From assembly GCF_030273315.1 (NCBI RefSeq), contig NZ_CP127176.1, forward strand, positions 1 through 64,000: DNA of 64,000 nucleotides, given 5' to 3'. A program made the position numbers and the translations under genes. Positions 1 to 7,688 of the stretch are shown piece after piece. Position 1 is the first letter of the stretch. Every line of letters begins with the position of its first letter. Source of the stretch: Natrialbaceae archaeon AArc-T1-2 (GTDB taxonomy: Archaea; Halobacteriota; Halobacteria; Halobacteriales; Natrialbaceae). The notes beneath the pieces were generated by a model. The model saw only the letters and a list, made by a program, of their open reading frames with translations, was not told the origin of the DNA and ran no database searches.

Positions 1-268
1 AATAAATTGTTTTAGAAGACATTCTTCTATCCCTGTTTAAATATACAGGGAGTAATGAAAGTCATGTTCTCATATGAAATTTGAGTACAAATGATGCAAC
101 GCACTTTGAAACTCCGGAATGGATACTAAGATCGGACTATCCGGACTAATCCCATCGATCTGGATACTGATGGTCGCCTCAATATTCGATAGAGGTCCTC
201 AGCGGGCCAGCTTTGATCTCAAAACCGCTCTGGCCGAGGGATATGGACAGCCAGACAGCTGTAGCTTC
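1..268. other. Intergenic tail with no supported gene
   Basis: I see no convincing gene here; the open frames crossing this stretch on the plus strand continue antiparallel into the zinc-ribbon gene and read as shadows. The stretch is AT-rich at its left end. It lies downstream of the minus-strand gene ending at 269, so it probably holds that gene's terminator, although no clear hairpin followed by a T-run is visible. Confidence 0.5.
31..50. repeat. Short palindrome in AT-rich DNA
   Basis: Arms CCCTGT and ACAGGG enclose an 8-bp AT-only centre. This could be an operator or the stem of a short hairpin. Its target gene lies outside the window or is not recognisable. Confidence 0.35.
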
Positions 269-781
269 CTATTCAGAAATATCCTCTTCGTCGAGTTCTT
301 CATTCACAAAGTCGATCAGTTTCTGCAGTCGGTCGTTGAACTCATCCTCAAACTCAGTGTGGAGTGCGTCATCGTACATCCGAAGAGTTCGTCCCAACCC
401 AATCGCAGCGAGCCAGTCTCGGAACTGATCGCTGTTCATGTCGTCGACGGACATACTCAGTGAATCCGTGTTCGATCCAGCTGCCCAGAGATGAAGGAGA
501 TCGAGATCATTGACCACCGCAAGACGAGCGAAATCCGCAAACGCGGCACTTATCTCTCGGGATAACTGCGTATAGGAAACAGAATCACGATCAAGTTCTC
601 GCTCTCCGTTCAGTAGTTCATTGACGTATGAGAGCGATCGCAGTGACAGGAATCCATCCCTATCGACTGCCATCGGTGGATTGCTCTCCGACTCTGCAAT
701 CTCAGACAGTGCCTGTCCACAGGATCCGCAGTAATGGTGGACCGCCTTGACCTGGCCTCCGCAATTCGGGCAGTACGGCAT
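269..781 (-). CDS. Zinc-ribbon hypothetical protein, 170 aa
   Basis: Unknown function. The N-terminus starts MPYCPNCGGQ and carries two CxxC pairs within the first 25 residues (CPNC and CGSC), the pattern of a double zinc ribbon. The rest is acidic and probably helical, ending in a Glu/Asp-rich tail. The start is the ATG at 781, directly before the zinc ribbon. The gene diverges from the CoiA-like gene at 934 over about 150 bp, so the two may share a regulatory region. Zinc ribbons of this sort often mediate protein or nucleic-acid contacts; nothing more specific can be said. Confidence 0.75.
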   Translation of the reverse strand: MPYCPNCGGQVKAVHHYCGSCGQALSEIAESESNPPMAVDRDGFLSLRSLSYVNELLNGERELDRDSVSYTQLSREISAAFADFARLAVVNDLDLLHLWAAGSNTDSLSMSVDDMNSDQFRDWLAAIGLGRTLRMYDDALHTEFEDEFNDRLQKLIDFVNEELDEEDISE

Positions 782-933
782 ACTGTGAGGTACGAGTCAT
801 AGATACTGAGACTTTGCTGGTGCGGGTAGTGTCGTATAGGAGCGAGAAGCATGGTCTGCAGAAGATTGAAGCTCGGCGGCGGTGGGTGGAAGACTATATC
901 TGAATCACGAACGAAGTCGTGATGTCGGTATAG

Positions 934-2013
934 ATGCCCTTCATCGCCCAATCGTCTGTCGAAGAGGGAAGCACTACAGTTCTTCCAGAAGAAGTGGAGG
1001 ACGGTACTGACGTTGTCTGCCCAGCCTGTGGAGGTTTGATGCGACCTCGGGGACCATTTGATGATGGACGCGCCCGCCATTTCTACCACGTCACCTCTGG
1101 CTCAGGCCCCTCGACGGTCAATTGCTCCGGAGGAGAGTCGGATCCTCACCGGAAAATGAAATCCCTCGCAGTATCGGCCCTTCGACAACGGTTTGATCAA
1201 TACATTCGCTGTGAGCCCGAGGGCACAGTGGAGATCCCAAACACACCGACGCTTGCTAATTCCCGCCGTGCTGATGCCCTCGTTGAGTTTGCCTCTGATA
1301 ACGCAAACGACTACCTAGGACGTGGGTTGATCGTTGAGGTACAATACGCACACGAAGACAAGGACCTCGCCGCGGTCACACACGATTATCTTTCAGCTGG
1401 ATATAGTGTCTACTGGGCGAGTCCTGACGATTTTACCAATGATCGATTCCGGATTAAGGAGATGGTCATCGCATTTGATCAACGAGCCGAGAACGCCTTT
1501 GCAGCATCGTGGGCAGCCCCTCCAGATATTGATCCTCCTGAAGAGTATTTAGAGCGGTTCATAAATTCTGAACCCCTCACATACGACGACCCGAATCCAG
1601 GCTGTAACCACACCTGGGAATACGGTGGGAGTGATCTCCACGACCGGAACTTCTGCAAGCACTGTCGACTTGAGCGCTGGAAAGACACTGTTGTAGATGC
1701 CCACATTTACGATGAATCAACGATCAAGACGAATACTGATCTTGCCGATAGTGCTGCTCAAGCGGCGTTTGAACAGCGAAAAAAGAGGGAGAAGAACCAT
1801 CAACACGTCTGGGAACCGCGAGGCAAGAATCGCTATCGGTGCCGATGTGGCGCCCGTCTCAAAGAGCACAATGGAGAGGAAATCATCTCAAATGATCCCT
1901 TCGAGGACTTCACTGAGATGACGACCACAGATCCACGGTACTGCGACCACATTTGGGAACGCGAAGATGGATGTATGCGCTGTATTTCTTGCGGCCTCGA
2001 GGATCCGTTTTGA
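934..2013 (+). CDS. CoiA-like nuclease with C-terminal zinc-binding motifs, 359 aa
   Basis: Resembles the competence protein CoiA family, which pairs an N-terminal zinc finger with a restriction-endonuclease-like fold. Visible features: a CPAC finger followed by ARHFYHV (residues about 32-55), then GGESDPHRKMKS. The nuclease core has RRADALVEF (Asp near residue 114) and IVEVQYAHEDKD (Glu-x-Gln near 134-136), the PD-(D/E)XK pattern with Gln replacing the last Lys as in CoiA. The C-terminal half has further Cys/His clusters (CNHTW, CKHC, HVWEPRG, CRCG, CDHIWE, CISCG), which look like extra zinc knuckles. Two paralogues lie at 2203-3426 and 10194-11300, and all three begin MPF. A role in processing foreign DNA or in defence is inferred. 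Confidence 0.8.
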   Translation: MPFIAQSSVEEGSTTVLPEEVEDGTDVVCPACGGLMRPRGPFDDGRARHFYHVTSGSGPSTVNCSGGESDPHRKMKSLAVSALRQRFDQYIRCEPEGTVEIPNTPTLANSRRADALVEFASDNANDYLGRGLIVEVQYAHEDKDLAAVTHDYLSAGYSVYWASPDDFTNDRFRIKEMVIAFDQRAENAFAASWAAPPDIDPPEEYLERFINSEPLTYDDPNPGCNHTWEYGGSDLHDRNFCKHCRLERWKDTVVDAHIYDESTIKTNTDLADSAAQAAFEQRKKREKNHQHVWEPRGKNRYRCRCGARLKEHNGEEIISNDPFEDFTEMTTTDPRYCDHIWEREDGCMRCISCGLEDPF

Positions 2014-2202
2014 TCGGTATTCCTATTAGCCCGGTTCTTTGCCGATGTTCTCATCGATGTCTGGTCGCCTCTCGTTTGCGCCTACTCGTTATGTAATGGG
2101 TCAAACGAAGACGGTGATCACGGTTCCAAAACCTCCAGCTTTGCTTGCACTGACCTACTGGCTGGGGGAGATTACTTGTTTATCCAGATATTCTGTGGAG
2201 AT

Positions 2203-3426
2203 ATGCCCTTTCGCGGTCGTCTTGATGGTCACCCTGTCGTCCCCGCCATCGTCGACGATGGAGAAGCCGTCACGTGTCCTGTGTGCGGTGACACTATGTA
2301 TCCGCGATCGGCGCCGGGGAAGGCTCGACACTTCTACCACGTATCGGATGCCGCTGGCCAGCGGTGCTCGAGCGGCGGCGAGTCAGAGGCACACGCGCGA
2401 GCGGTCGCACGCGTTGAGGTCGCCCTTCACCAGCAGTTCGGAGAAAGCGCCCGCATCGAGACAGAGGTAGACGTCGACGTGTCCGAGGTACCGACACCTG
2501 TGACCGAACGCCGGACCGACGCACTCGCGACGTTTATCGATTGGAATCCCTATTTTGGGGAGGGACTCGCCGTTGAGGTGCAGCACAGCCACGAGGACAA
2601 GGATGTCCAGCAGGTGACGCATGACTACTTGGCTGCAGGTTACTCAGTCGTCTGGATACGCGCAGCAACTGTCCTTCTCGATACGTTCGACTACGACACG
2701 ATTGGTGCCGAGTTCGAGCGTGACGACGGCTCTGGATATTCTCAGCGGACGAGCAAAGCACACCAATATACGAACTGCCAATCGCTCCTATACAGCGGAG
2801 AACACGCGTGGGAGCGAGTGCCGCCCTATGCTCACCCCCGTGGACAGGACGACCTAATCACGTACGATATCTGTGCCGGCCAGGGTTGTGAGTTGCGCCG
2901 GGTCCACAAACCCGACGGCAGTTACACCTTCACCGAGAGCGACGAGTACGGTCCGGACTTCCCCCTGAAAGCGCTCAAGAATGCGATTGTACGTGAATAC
3001 GACCATGAACCGTTCTGGAAATGGGCAGGAAGCCAGTACCATTCCGCACAGGTGGAGAAGCTACTTGCTACACGACCTGAGATAGACCGCTGCTGGGGTC
3101 CGAAGGGGTTTCACGAATGGGGGCGTCGAGAAACGCTCTGGACAAATCACTCCGACCAGCCACTCATCGAACTCCATGAGTGTATGTACTGCCCCGTTCA
3201 GTTAGTGACGAATCACCGAGGGCGTTCAGGGCACAGTACCTTCTGTCTCTACGGTCGGGAACCGGACATCGACTGGGACGACGTGTACTTCCAGGCCAGC
3301 CCTCCCGAGTGTGATCATTATCTCTACGACGAGGATGCGATCGAAGATTACTGCCCTAAGTGTGGTGCGACGATGGAGACTCCCGATACAACGCTCCGCG
3401 ACCACACGAGCTGGATTCCTCCGTAA
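2203..3426 (+). CDS. CoiA-like nuclease paralogue, 407 aa
   Basis: Second CoiA-like protein, co-directional with the one upstream (gap about 190 bp). The start is the ATG at 2203 (MPFRGRLDG), matching the MPF start of its paralogues; an earlier in-frame start at 2176 adds nine residues that the paralogues lack. It has a CPVC zinc finger with ARHFYHV at about residues 27-45, GGESEAHARAVAR, RRTDALATF (Asp near 106) and AVEVQHSHEDKD (Glu-x-Gln near 124-126). A long C-terminal extension holds more Cys/His pairs, including CMYC and a final CPKC. The catalytic pattern appears intact. The divergence between the paralogues is high outside the core, so this is an old duplication rather than a recent tandem copy. 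Confidence 0.78.
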   Translation: MPFRGRLDGHPVVPAIVDDGEAVTCPVCGDTMYPRSAPGKARHFYHVSDAAGQRCSSGGESEAHARAVARVEVALHQQFGESARIETEVDVDVSEVPTPVTERRTDALATFIDWNPYFGEGLAVEVQHSHEDKDVQQVTHDYLAAGYSVVWIRAATVLLDTFDYDTIGAEFERDDGSGYSQRTSKAHQYTNCQSLLYSGEHAWERVPPYAHPRGQDDLITYDICAGQGCELRRVHKPDGSYTFTESDEYGPDFPLKALKNAIVREYDHEPFWKWAGSQYHSAQVEKLLATRPEIDRCWGPKGFHEWGRRETLWTNHSDQPLIELHECMYCPVQLVTNHRGRSGHSTFCLYGREPDIDWDDVYFQASPPECDHYLYDEDAIEDYCPKCGATMETPDTTLRDHTSWIPP

Positions 3427-3473
3427 GCGGAGAACCAGTCATTCATCCAAGTTCGGCTCGCCTGCTCGTACAC

Positions 3474-4712
3474 TTACGGATTCAGCGAATCGACTTTGTG
3501 GAGTGCTTCTGTCGCCACGTCACCGAGTTCGCCAGCCTCGATATGCGAGTATCGCTCCCGAACCATCTCCTCTGAATTGTCGAGATATCGGGCCGCCACC
3601 GTGTATCCGAAGGCCCGGACGAGGACCTCTCCCATTCCCCGTCGGCCGCCGTGCGGTGCGAGATAATCGTGTTTCGGATGGTCGATATCGATCTCCGCGG
3701 CCTCCGAGAGACGTTGAAGAATCGACCGGGCGCCGTCCGTCGTGATCGAGGGCGGCCGGATGTCTTCATTGAGAGCCAGCAACAGGTCACGGGCGTACTC
3801 ATTACGTCGTTTTTCGACCGCGCCAGACCGCATTCCTTGGTTGGCTAGTTCGTTCTGCACGAGCGTCGCGAGCGTCCGCTGGTCGAACGTCGGAAACACG
3901 GACCAGCGCTCCGTTGGTGGATCCATGAGCTGACGATAGCTCCGAAGCGGAGTGATCACCGGATCGGGGAGACTCGCAGCGTCCCACTGCTGTTTCTTCC
4001 GATAGACATCCATACTTCCGTCCTCAAGCGAGATCTCCTCCCACCGGACCCCGCGGCGGCGCGGGTCGTTCGGGTCTCGAAGGAGTTCACCGACGCGGAC
4101 GGCGGTGTACGCAAGGACGAACACGAAGGCGCGGTCACGGGCCGCCTTCAGCGCCTCGTAGCGCGCTCGCTGCTTATCAAGGGGATCAGTATCCTCCGGG
4201 AGGGTCGTGTAAGTCTCGATAGCGTCGCGGGCTCGCTCGTTGACGTGCCGGGTGAGGACGTGGCGCTGCTCGGACGTCCAGGCCTGCTGGTCGCCGGGCT
4301 TGCGGCCATCGTCCTCCGGCAGCGGCGCCATCGCACTCGCCCGCTGGGCGTAGTGCGCTTCGAGATACCCCTCGTCGACACACCAACCACACCACGCAGA
4401 GAGATAGCGGTAATAGGTTTGTACGGTATTCTGCTTGAGTCCCCGATCGCCGGCGAGATGCCGGGCATATTCCCGGAAGACGCGTTCGTCGAGGTCCTCG
4501 AAGGTCGGCTCGCGGTCGACATCGTCAGGGACGATCCCAGTCCAGTCGTCGTCGCCGCGGTCACCGGCGGCCCACTCGGCGAACCGCTCGAGCTCGCGTG
4601 CAGCGTTGCGTCGATAGTTCCCGCCGTCGCCTCCACGGCCCTTCCCCTTGTCCTGGAGATACCGCTCGAAGGAACTCTCGAGTGACTGATCGGTGCGTTC
4701 TCGGGGTGTCAT
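3474..4712 (-). CDS. Tyrosine recombinase / phage-type integrase, 412 aa
   Basis: Site-specific recombinase of the tyrosine (XerC/D, phage integrase) superfamily. An N-terminal SAM-like core-binding region (about residues 15-130) precedes the catalytic domain. Catalytic motifs: AYTAVRVGELLRD supplies the first Arg, HGGRRGMG the His-x-x-Arg pair, and RERYSHIE the nucleophilic Tyr near the C-terminus. The usual second His before the Tyr (LGHSS in most integrases) reads LDNSEEM here, so Asn stands in that place. The start is the ATG at 4712, which overlaps the stop of the preceding gene (ATGA), indicating translational coupling. It is the last gene of a three-gene operon. It could integrate the element or resolve plasmid multimers; no attachment site was recognised. 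Confidence 0.88.
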   Translation of the reverse strand: MTPRERTDQSLESSFERYLQDKGKGRGGDGGNYRRNAARELERFAEWAAGDRGDDDWTGIVPDDVDREPTFEDLDERVFREYARHLAGDRGLKQNTVQTYYRYLSAWCGWCVDEGYLEAHYAQRASAMAPLPEDDGRKPGDQQAWTSEQRHVLTRHVNERARDAIETYTTLPEDTDPLDKQRARYEALKAARDRAFVFVLAYTAVRVGELLRDPNDPRRRGVRWEEISLEDGSMDVYRKKQQWDAASLPDPVITPLRSYRQLMDPPTERWSVFPTFDQRTLATLVQNELANQGMRSGAVEKRRNEYARDLLLALNEDIRPPSITTDGARSILQRLSEAAEIDIDHPKHDYLAPHGGRRGMGEVLVRAFGYTVAARYLDNSEEMVRERYSHIEAGELGDVATEALHKVDSLNP

Positions 4713-5167
4713 GGTTCCTCGTTCGCGTACTGGTAGGTCGGACGGACGTCCTTGAGGAGCGCTTCGACGATGTCCCAGAGGATCAGGGAGGGAGTCTCGC
4801 GTTCGAACGTGATCCCCCAGCGGTCCCCCGTATTGGCGACTGAGTACTGGAAGTGCGTCCGTCCGAGATCGGGGTGGTCCTCGTCCTGGTGCCAGCCAGC
4901 GTGAAAGCCTGTGTTCGGGTCGGTGTAGTTGATACGGAACCAATCGTGTGGCTCCTGTCGATACCACTTGACGGTCAGTTCCGGCGAATCAGGGCCCGTT
5001 GGGGGATCCAGACGGGCCGGATCGAAAGTCGCCCGCAGCTGCTTTGCCTCAATATCGTCTGGAACGTACTCGACGGCCGTGATCTGTGGCACGCGGTCAA
5101 GGACGTCTCGCTTTAGCTGGGCGTAGAGGTTCGCGTTCGGATCACCACCAGGATGCGGGACCGACAT
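4709..5167 (-). CDS. Hypothetical protein in integrase operon, 152 aa
   Basis: Unknown function. The sequence is acidic and mixed alpha/beta, with several Trp residues and the stretches YRQEPHDWFRINYTDP and GRTHFQYSVANTGDRWG, suggesting a compact beta-rich fold. It has no signal peptide, membrane segment or recognisable catalytic motif. It is sandwiched between a wHTH gene (3 bp upstream) and the integrase (4-bp ATGA overlap downstream), so all three are probably one transcript. From memory, wHTH proteins of this type and such small partners are found together on haloarchaeal plasmids, in the manner of a toxin/antitoxin or regulator/partner pair; this is inference only. Confidence 0.75.
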   Translation of the reverse strand: MSVPHPGGDPNANLYAQLKRDVLDRVPQITAVEYVPDDIEAKQLRATFDPARLDPPTGPDSPELTVKWYRQEPHDWFRINYTDPNTGFHAGWHQDEDHPDLGRTHFQYSVANTGDRWGITFERETPSLILWDIVEALLKDVRPTYQYANEEP

Positions 5168-5170
5168 CCG

Positions 5171-5710
5171 TTAGCTGCTGGCCTCAGCAGGCTCTGTCGT
5201 CGGAGCGAGGAAGTCCCACTCGCGGATGGCGAAGCCGACAATCTGGATACGCCGTTGAAGGTGCTCCCACTCGCGGGCAATCTCACGGCGACGGTCTTCC
5301 TCGTCACCGTCAAGGGACTCGTTAGCGAGCGTCCCACGAAGCTGATTTGGTGATTCAACGCCGAATTCATCCTCCCAGTCGCGAATCTGCGTCTTCATAT
5401 TGGCGAGCCGGTCCGTAAGCTCCTCGACAGTGTGTCCGCTATCTCGGAGGCGCATCGCCTCCTGCATCGCTTGGCGGCGGTAATCAGGATAATACGTTGT
5501 GTGAGTACCGCTTTCGTCACGGTGGAGGATGCCGTCGTCGACGAGTCGCTCGAGGACGCGCTTCGTTGGTTCGTGTGACCAGCCCGCTTCGGAGGCGATC
5601 CAGTTGGCCGTCTGTGGCTCCGACAGTTGCCGAGCAACCATCCGCACGCGGTCTTCACCCGTGGTCTGGCGTTCGATCAGGCCCTCGGAGTTCGATTTAT
5701 CTTCGGTCAT
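5171..5710 (-). CDS. Winged-helix DNA-binding protein, 179 aa
   Basis: Probable transcriptional regulator and first gene of the integrase operon. Residues about 30-75 form a winged HTH (ANWIASEAGWSHEPTKRVLERLVDDGIL, split here as helix ANWIASEAGW and recognition helix EPTKRVLERL). A predicted coiled coil follows, then a C-terminal helical region ending in REWDFLAP. The start is the ATG at 5710 (MTEDKS) rather than the frame's earlier start at 5752, because a TATA-like element lies about 27 bases upstream of 5710, as expected for a leaderless transcript. It probably autoregulates its operon. I believe this is a haloarchaeal DUF family, but I cannot check which. Confidence 0.78.
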   Translation of the reverse strand: MTEDKSNSEGLIERQTTGEDRVRMVARQLSEPQTANWIASEAGWSHEPTKRVLERLVDDGILHRDESGTHTTYYPDYRRQAMQEAMRLRDSGHTVEELTDRLANMKTQIRDWEDEFGVESPNQLRGTLANESLDGDEEDRRREIAREWEHLQRRIQIVGFAIREWDFLAPTTEPAEASS

Positions 5711-5727
5711 ACAACATCGTTCGGGCT

Positions 5728-5740
5728 TTGTCTTAATATA
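5728..5740 (-). promoter_or_regulatory. TATA-like promoter of wHTH/integrase operon
   Basis: The minus strand reads TATATTAAG about 22-30 bases before the ATG at 5710. This is the spacing of an archaeal TATA box that drives a leaderless or nearly leaderless mRNA. Confidence 0.5.
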
Positions 5741-6071
5741 GGTTGAGGTCATTAGTTCTATATCGAATCGACTTCTTCGCCATCGCCCCGATCTCAGCTG
5801 AGGGTAGCCAGAGCAAACTCGGTGCCCGGTCTTGGCGGCTCTACCCCGGGGGAAGCGCCGTTGTGAGGCGGTTGCAGCATTCGTGCTTCACCGACGGCGT
5901 CGGGGTACTTCAAAGTGGTCGTGATTACGAGAATAATCAGGACCATTTGATGTAATCGGCCTATCCCCTTGATTCGGGGGTTTGGAGCCTTCTAGCGGTG
6001 AATTCCTGCACTAATGAAAGCTATATATTGCATGTCGCTATACAAAATCTCGGAACTCATTCTGCGCGAGG
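5741..6071. other. Intergenic region between the wHTH operon and the partition operon
   Basis: About 330 bp without a supported gene. The open frame at 5743-5955 (+) has no recognisable motif and no clear promoter. The stretch separates the start of the minus-strand wHTH operon from the end of the minus-strand par operon. An AT-rich stretch (AGCTATATATTGCATG near 6020-6035) could hold promoter or terminator function. Confidence 0.4.
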
Positions 6072-6479
6072 TCACCCGTCACCGAGTTCCGAAAGGCGGG
6101 CCTGAATTTCCTCAGCATCCGCATCAGAGAGTGCCTCAGCACCGAACTGAACGAGTAGCGGGTAGAAGTGGCGGTTCTTCTTGAATTCGTCCTGGTCTGC
6201 CTTTCGGAGCTTTAGCTGGGACTCGAGGTAGGTATCCTCCATTTCGTCGAGGACACCGTCGGGGATGTAGATCGTCCGCCCGTTCCACTCGTCCTTGATG
6301 TTCGTCTTCGTTTTGCTCGTTTCGTTCGTTTTACTCGTTGAAGTCGCTTCGTTCGTTTCAGTCGATGAACTGGTTTCCACCGGTTCACTCACCTCACTCG
6401 TTTCGCCGGAATCGGCCTCATCGTCCTCTCCTTCATAGTTGCCCTCGATGCCGGAAGCATCGCCCCAGCCGTCGGTCAT
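6072..6479 (-). CDS. ParB-like / centromere-binding partner of ParA, 135 aa
   Basis: Second gene of the partition operon, overlapping parA by ATGA. Residues about 15-62 are low complexity (Glu, Ser, Thr, Asn, Lys; repeated TNETSKTNETSK-like triplets). Residues 62-135 are ordered: a basic DEWNGRTIYIPDGV strand, then helices including KNRHFYPLLVQFG. The layout fits small adaptor proteins downstream of ParA on haloarchaeal plasmids, with a DNA-binding C-terminal half. No classic ParB nuclease or HTH motif is visible, so its role as the centromere-binding protein is inferred from context. The low-complexity part is encoded by 9-bp repeats matching the iterons upstream of parA. Confidence 0.7.
   Translation of the reverse strand: MTDGWGDASGIEGNYEGEDDEADSGETSEVSEPVETSSSTETNEATSTSKTNETSKTKTNIKDEWNGRTIYIPDGVLDEMEDTYLESQLKLRKADQDEFKKNRHFYPLLVQFGAEALSDADAEEIQARLSELGDG
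6308..6366. repeat. 9-bp phased TCGTT iterons inside the parB-like gene
   Basis: On the plus strand TCGTT (or a one-base variant) recurs at 6308, 6317, 6326, 6335, 6344 (TCGCT), 6353 and 6362 (TCGAT), exactly every 9 bp. In the gene's frame this is three codons, which produces the Thr-Asn-Glu-type protein repeat. Confidence 0.75.
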
Positions 6480-7294
6480 GCTTCCACCTCCTCAGGCGCG
6501 GTCTTCTCGAACGCCTCGTCGAACAGGTCGGCGATCTCGTTGAACAGGTCGCGTGCATCCTCGACGCGCTGGTTCTCCTTACCGAAGCCGAAGACGGACA
6601 CCCCTTCGCCAATCGACTGGGAGAGGTCGGTCCGTTTCCGGATCTCGAACACTGGGAGGGAGTACGCCGACTTGATCTCCTCGATGGTGCCGCGGTGTTC
6701 GGCGTTCTGCTCGACACGGTTACAGACAATCGCGAGCCGATTGATGTCTCCGTACGCCTGTTCGAGGGAGCTCAGCTGCTTTGCGAAAATCTGGAGGCTG
6801 TTAGCGTTGAGCTTCTCTGGAATGACGGGGATGACGACGTTGCCGGTCGCGACGAGGGCGTTATCGGTGAGGACGTTCAGAGATGGCGGCGTGTCGACGA
6901 TGATGTAGTCGTAGTCCCTATTGAGTTCGTCAAGAACCATCTCCAGTCGTTCTCGACTCTTCGGCGCTTCAAGCAACGTCTGGATGTTCTTGTTGTTCGC
7001 GAGCTTCTCGCTCGCGGGGAGGATGTCGAATTCCTCGTGTTCGACGATGATGTCATTCACCGACTCCATTTGGTCGAAGTCGAGAACGTCGAACAGCGTT
7101 GTGCGGTCGGTATCGTAGTACAGATCGTTGTAGCCAAGCGAGCAGGTGAGCCCCCCGTGGTAGTCGATATCGACCAGGAGGACGTCGTGACCTCGGGCGG
7201 CGAGTGCGCCGCCAGTATGAATGACGTCGGTTGTTTTCCCCGCGCCTCCCTTCTGATTCGCCACCGTGATTCGTGCGGTATTGGTGTCGGTCAT
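6476..7294 (-). CDS. parA: ParA-family partition ATPase, 272 aa
   Basis: Deviant Walker A ATPase for plasmid segregation. KGGAGKT sits at residues 15-21, LLVDIDYHGGLT is the Walker A' region, and DYIIVDTPPSLN supplies the Walker B Asp. The start is the ATG at 7294, 12 codons before the P-loop, as in short plasmid ParA proteins. The stop overlaps the next gene's ATG (ATGA), so ParA and its partner are co-translated. ParA proteins bind DNA non-specifically in the ATP state and move a centromere complex. Three arrays of phased 9-bp repeats lie immediately upstream (7300-7584) and are the likely centromere and operator. Confidence 0.95.
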   Translation of the reverse strand: MTDTNTARITVANQKGGAGKTTDVIHTGGALAARGHDVLLVDIDYHGGLTCSLGYNDLYYDTDRTTLFDVLDFDQMESVNDIIVEHEEFDILPASEKLANNKNIQTLLEAPKSRERLEMVLDELNRDYDYIIVDTPPSLNVLTDNALVATGNVVIPVIPEKLNANSLQIFAKQLSSLEQAYGDINRLAIVCNRVEQNAEHRGTIEEIKSAYSLPVFEIRKRTDLSQSIGEGVSVFGFGKENQRVEDARDLFNEIADLFDEAFEKTAPEEVEA

Positions 7295-7299
7295 TTTCT

Positions 7300-7376
7300 T
7301 CGTTTCTCTCGTTATGTTCGTTCTGTTCGTTTTGGTCGTTTAGTTCGGTGCGTTCGGTGAGGTTATTTCACTCGGT
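7300..7376. repeat. 9-bp iteron array A upstream of parA (putative parS/operator)
   Basis: TCGTT or TCGGT occurs at 7300, 7309, 7318, 7327, 7336, 7345, 7354 and 7372 on the plus strand, with spacing in exact multiples of 9 bp. The array starts six bases before the parA ATG, so a protein bound here would cover the promoter or start. Confidence 0.8.
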
Positions 7377-7408
7377 GAGAGGATTACTACGATGTTAAAA
7401 CCAACTGT

Positions 7409-7476
7409 TCGTTTCGGTCGTTGAAGTGAGTTCACTCGTTTCAATCACTTTCTTCGTTTTGCTCGTTTTGTTCGTT
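7409..7476. repeat. 9-bp iteron array B upstream of parA
   Basis: TCGTT at 7409, 7418, 7436, 7454, 7463 and 7472, with degenerate units at 7427 (TGAGT) and 7445 (TCACT). The 9-bp phase is kept throughout, but it is offset by one base from array A (7372 to 7409 is 37 bp). Confidence 0.8.
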
Positions 7477-7525
7477 TCCGATACTGAGCGATCATAGACA
7501 AACCAGTTTGTCTTGAGAGTTCAGT

Positions 7526-7584
7526 TCATTACCCTCATTCAGCTCATTCTCTTCGTTCCATTCGTTTCTATCGTTTCTATCGTT
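7526..7584. repeat. 9-bp iteron array C upstream of parA
   Basis: TCATT at 7526, 7535 and 7544, then TCGTT at 7553, 7562, 7571 and 7580, all exactly 9 bp apart. Together with arrays A and B it fills most of the 394-bp gap between parA and the next gene, and no gene is visible in that gap. Confidence 0.8.
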
Positions 7585-7688
7585 TCGGCAAAGGTGGTCG
7601 TCACCTTCTGTGGGGATTACGAAGCTGGATAGGATAGTCAGTTGAGAAGGTTTCTACAGGTGCTCACAAAGCCGACTTCTCAGAGGGA

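Noticed and set aside
119-463. Plus-strand frame of 114 codons at the left end
   Set aside because: Most of it lies antisense to the zinc-ribbon gene, and composition (Ser/Phe-rich) is unlike the acidic proteins of this replicon.
3474-5710. Integrated element flanked by a tRNA attachment site
   Set aside because: I searched by eye around the integrase for a tRNA-like cloverleaf end and direct repeats and saw none.
6338-7360. A 340-codon plus-strand open frame opposite parA
   Set aside because: It is antiparallel to parA and the parB-like gene, has Val/Arg-rich shadow composition and no motif.
7300-7584. CRISPR array from regular repeats
   Set aside because: The period is 9 bp with 4-bp variable parts; there are no 30-bp repeats or spacers and no cas1/cas2. 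The Cas4-like nuclease at 30043 is paired with a helicase instead.
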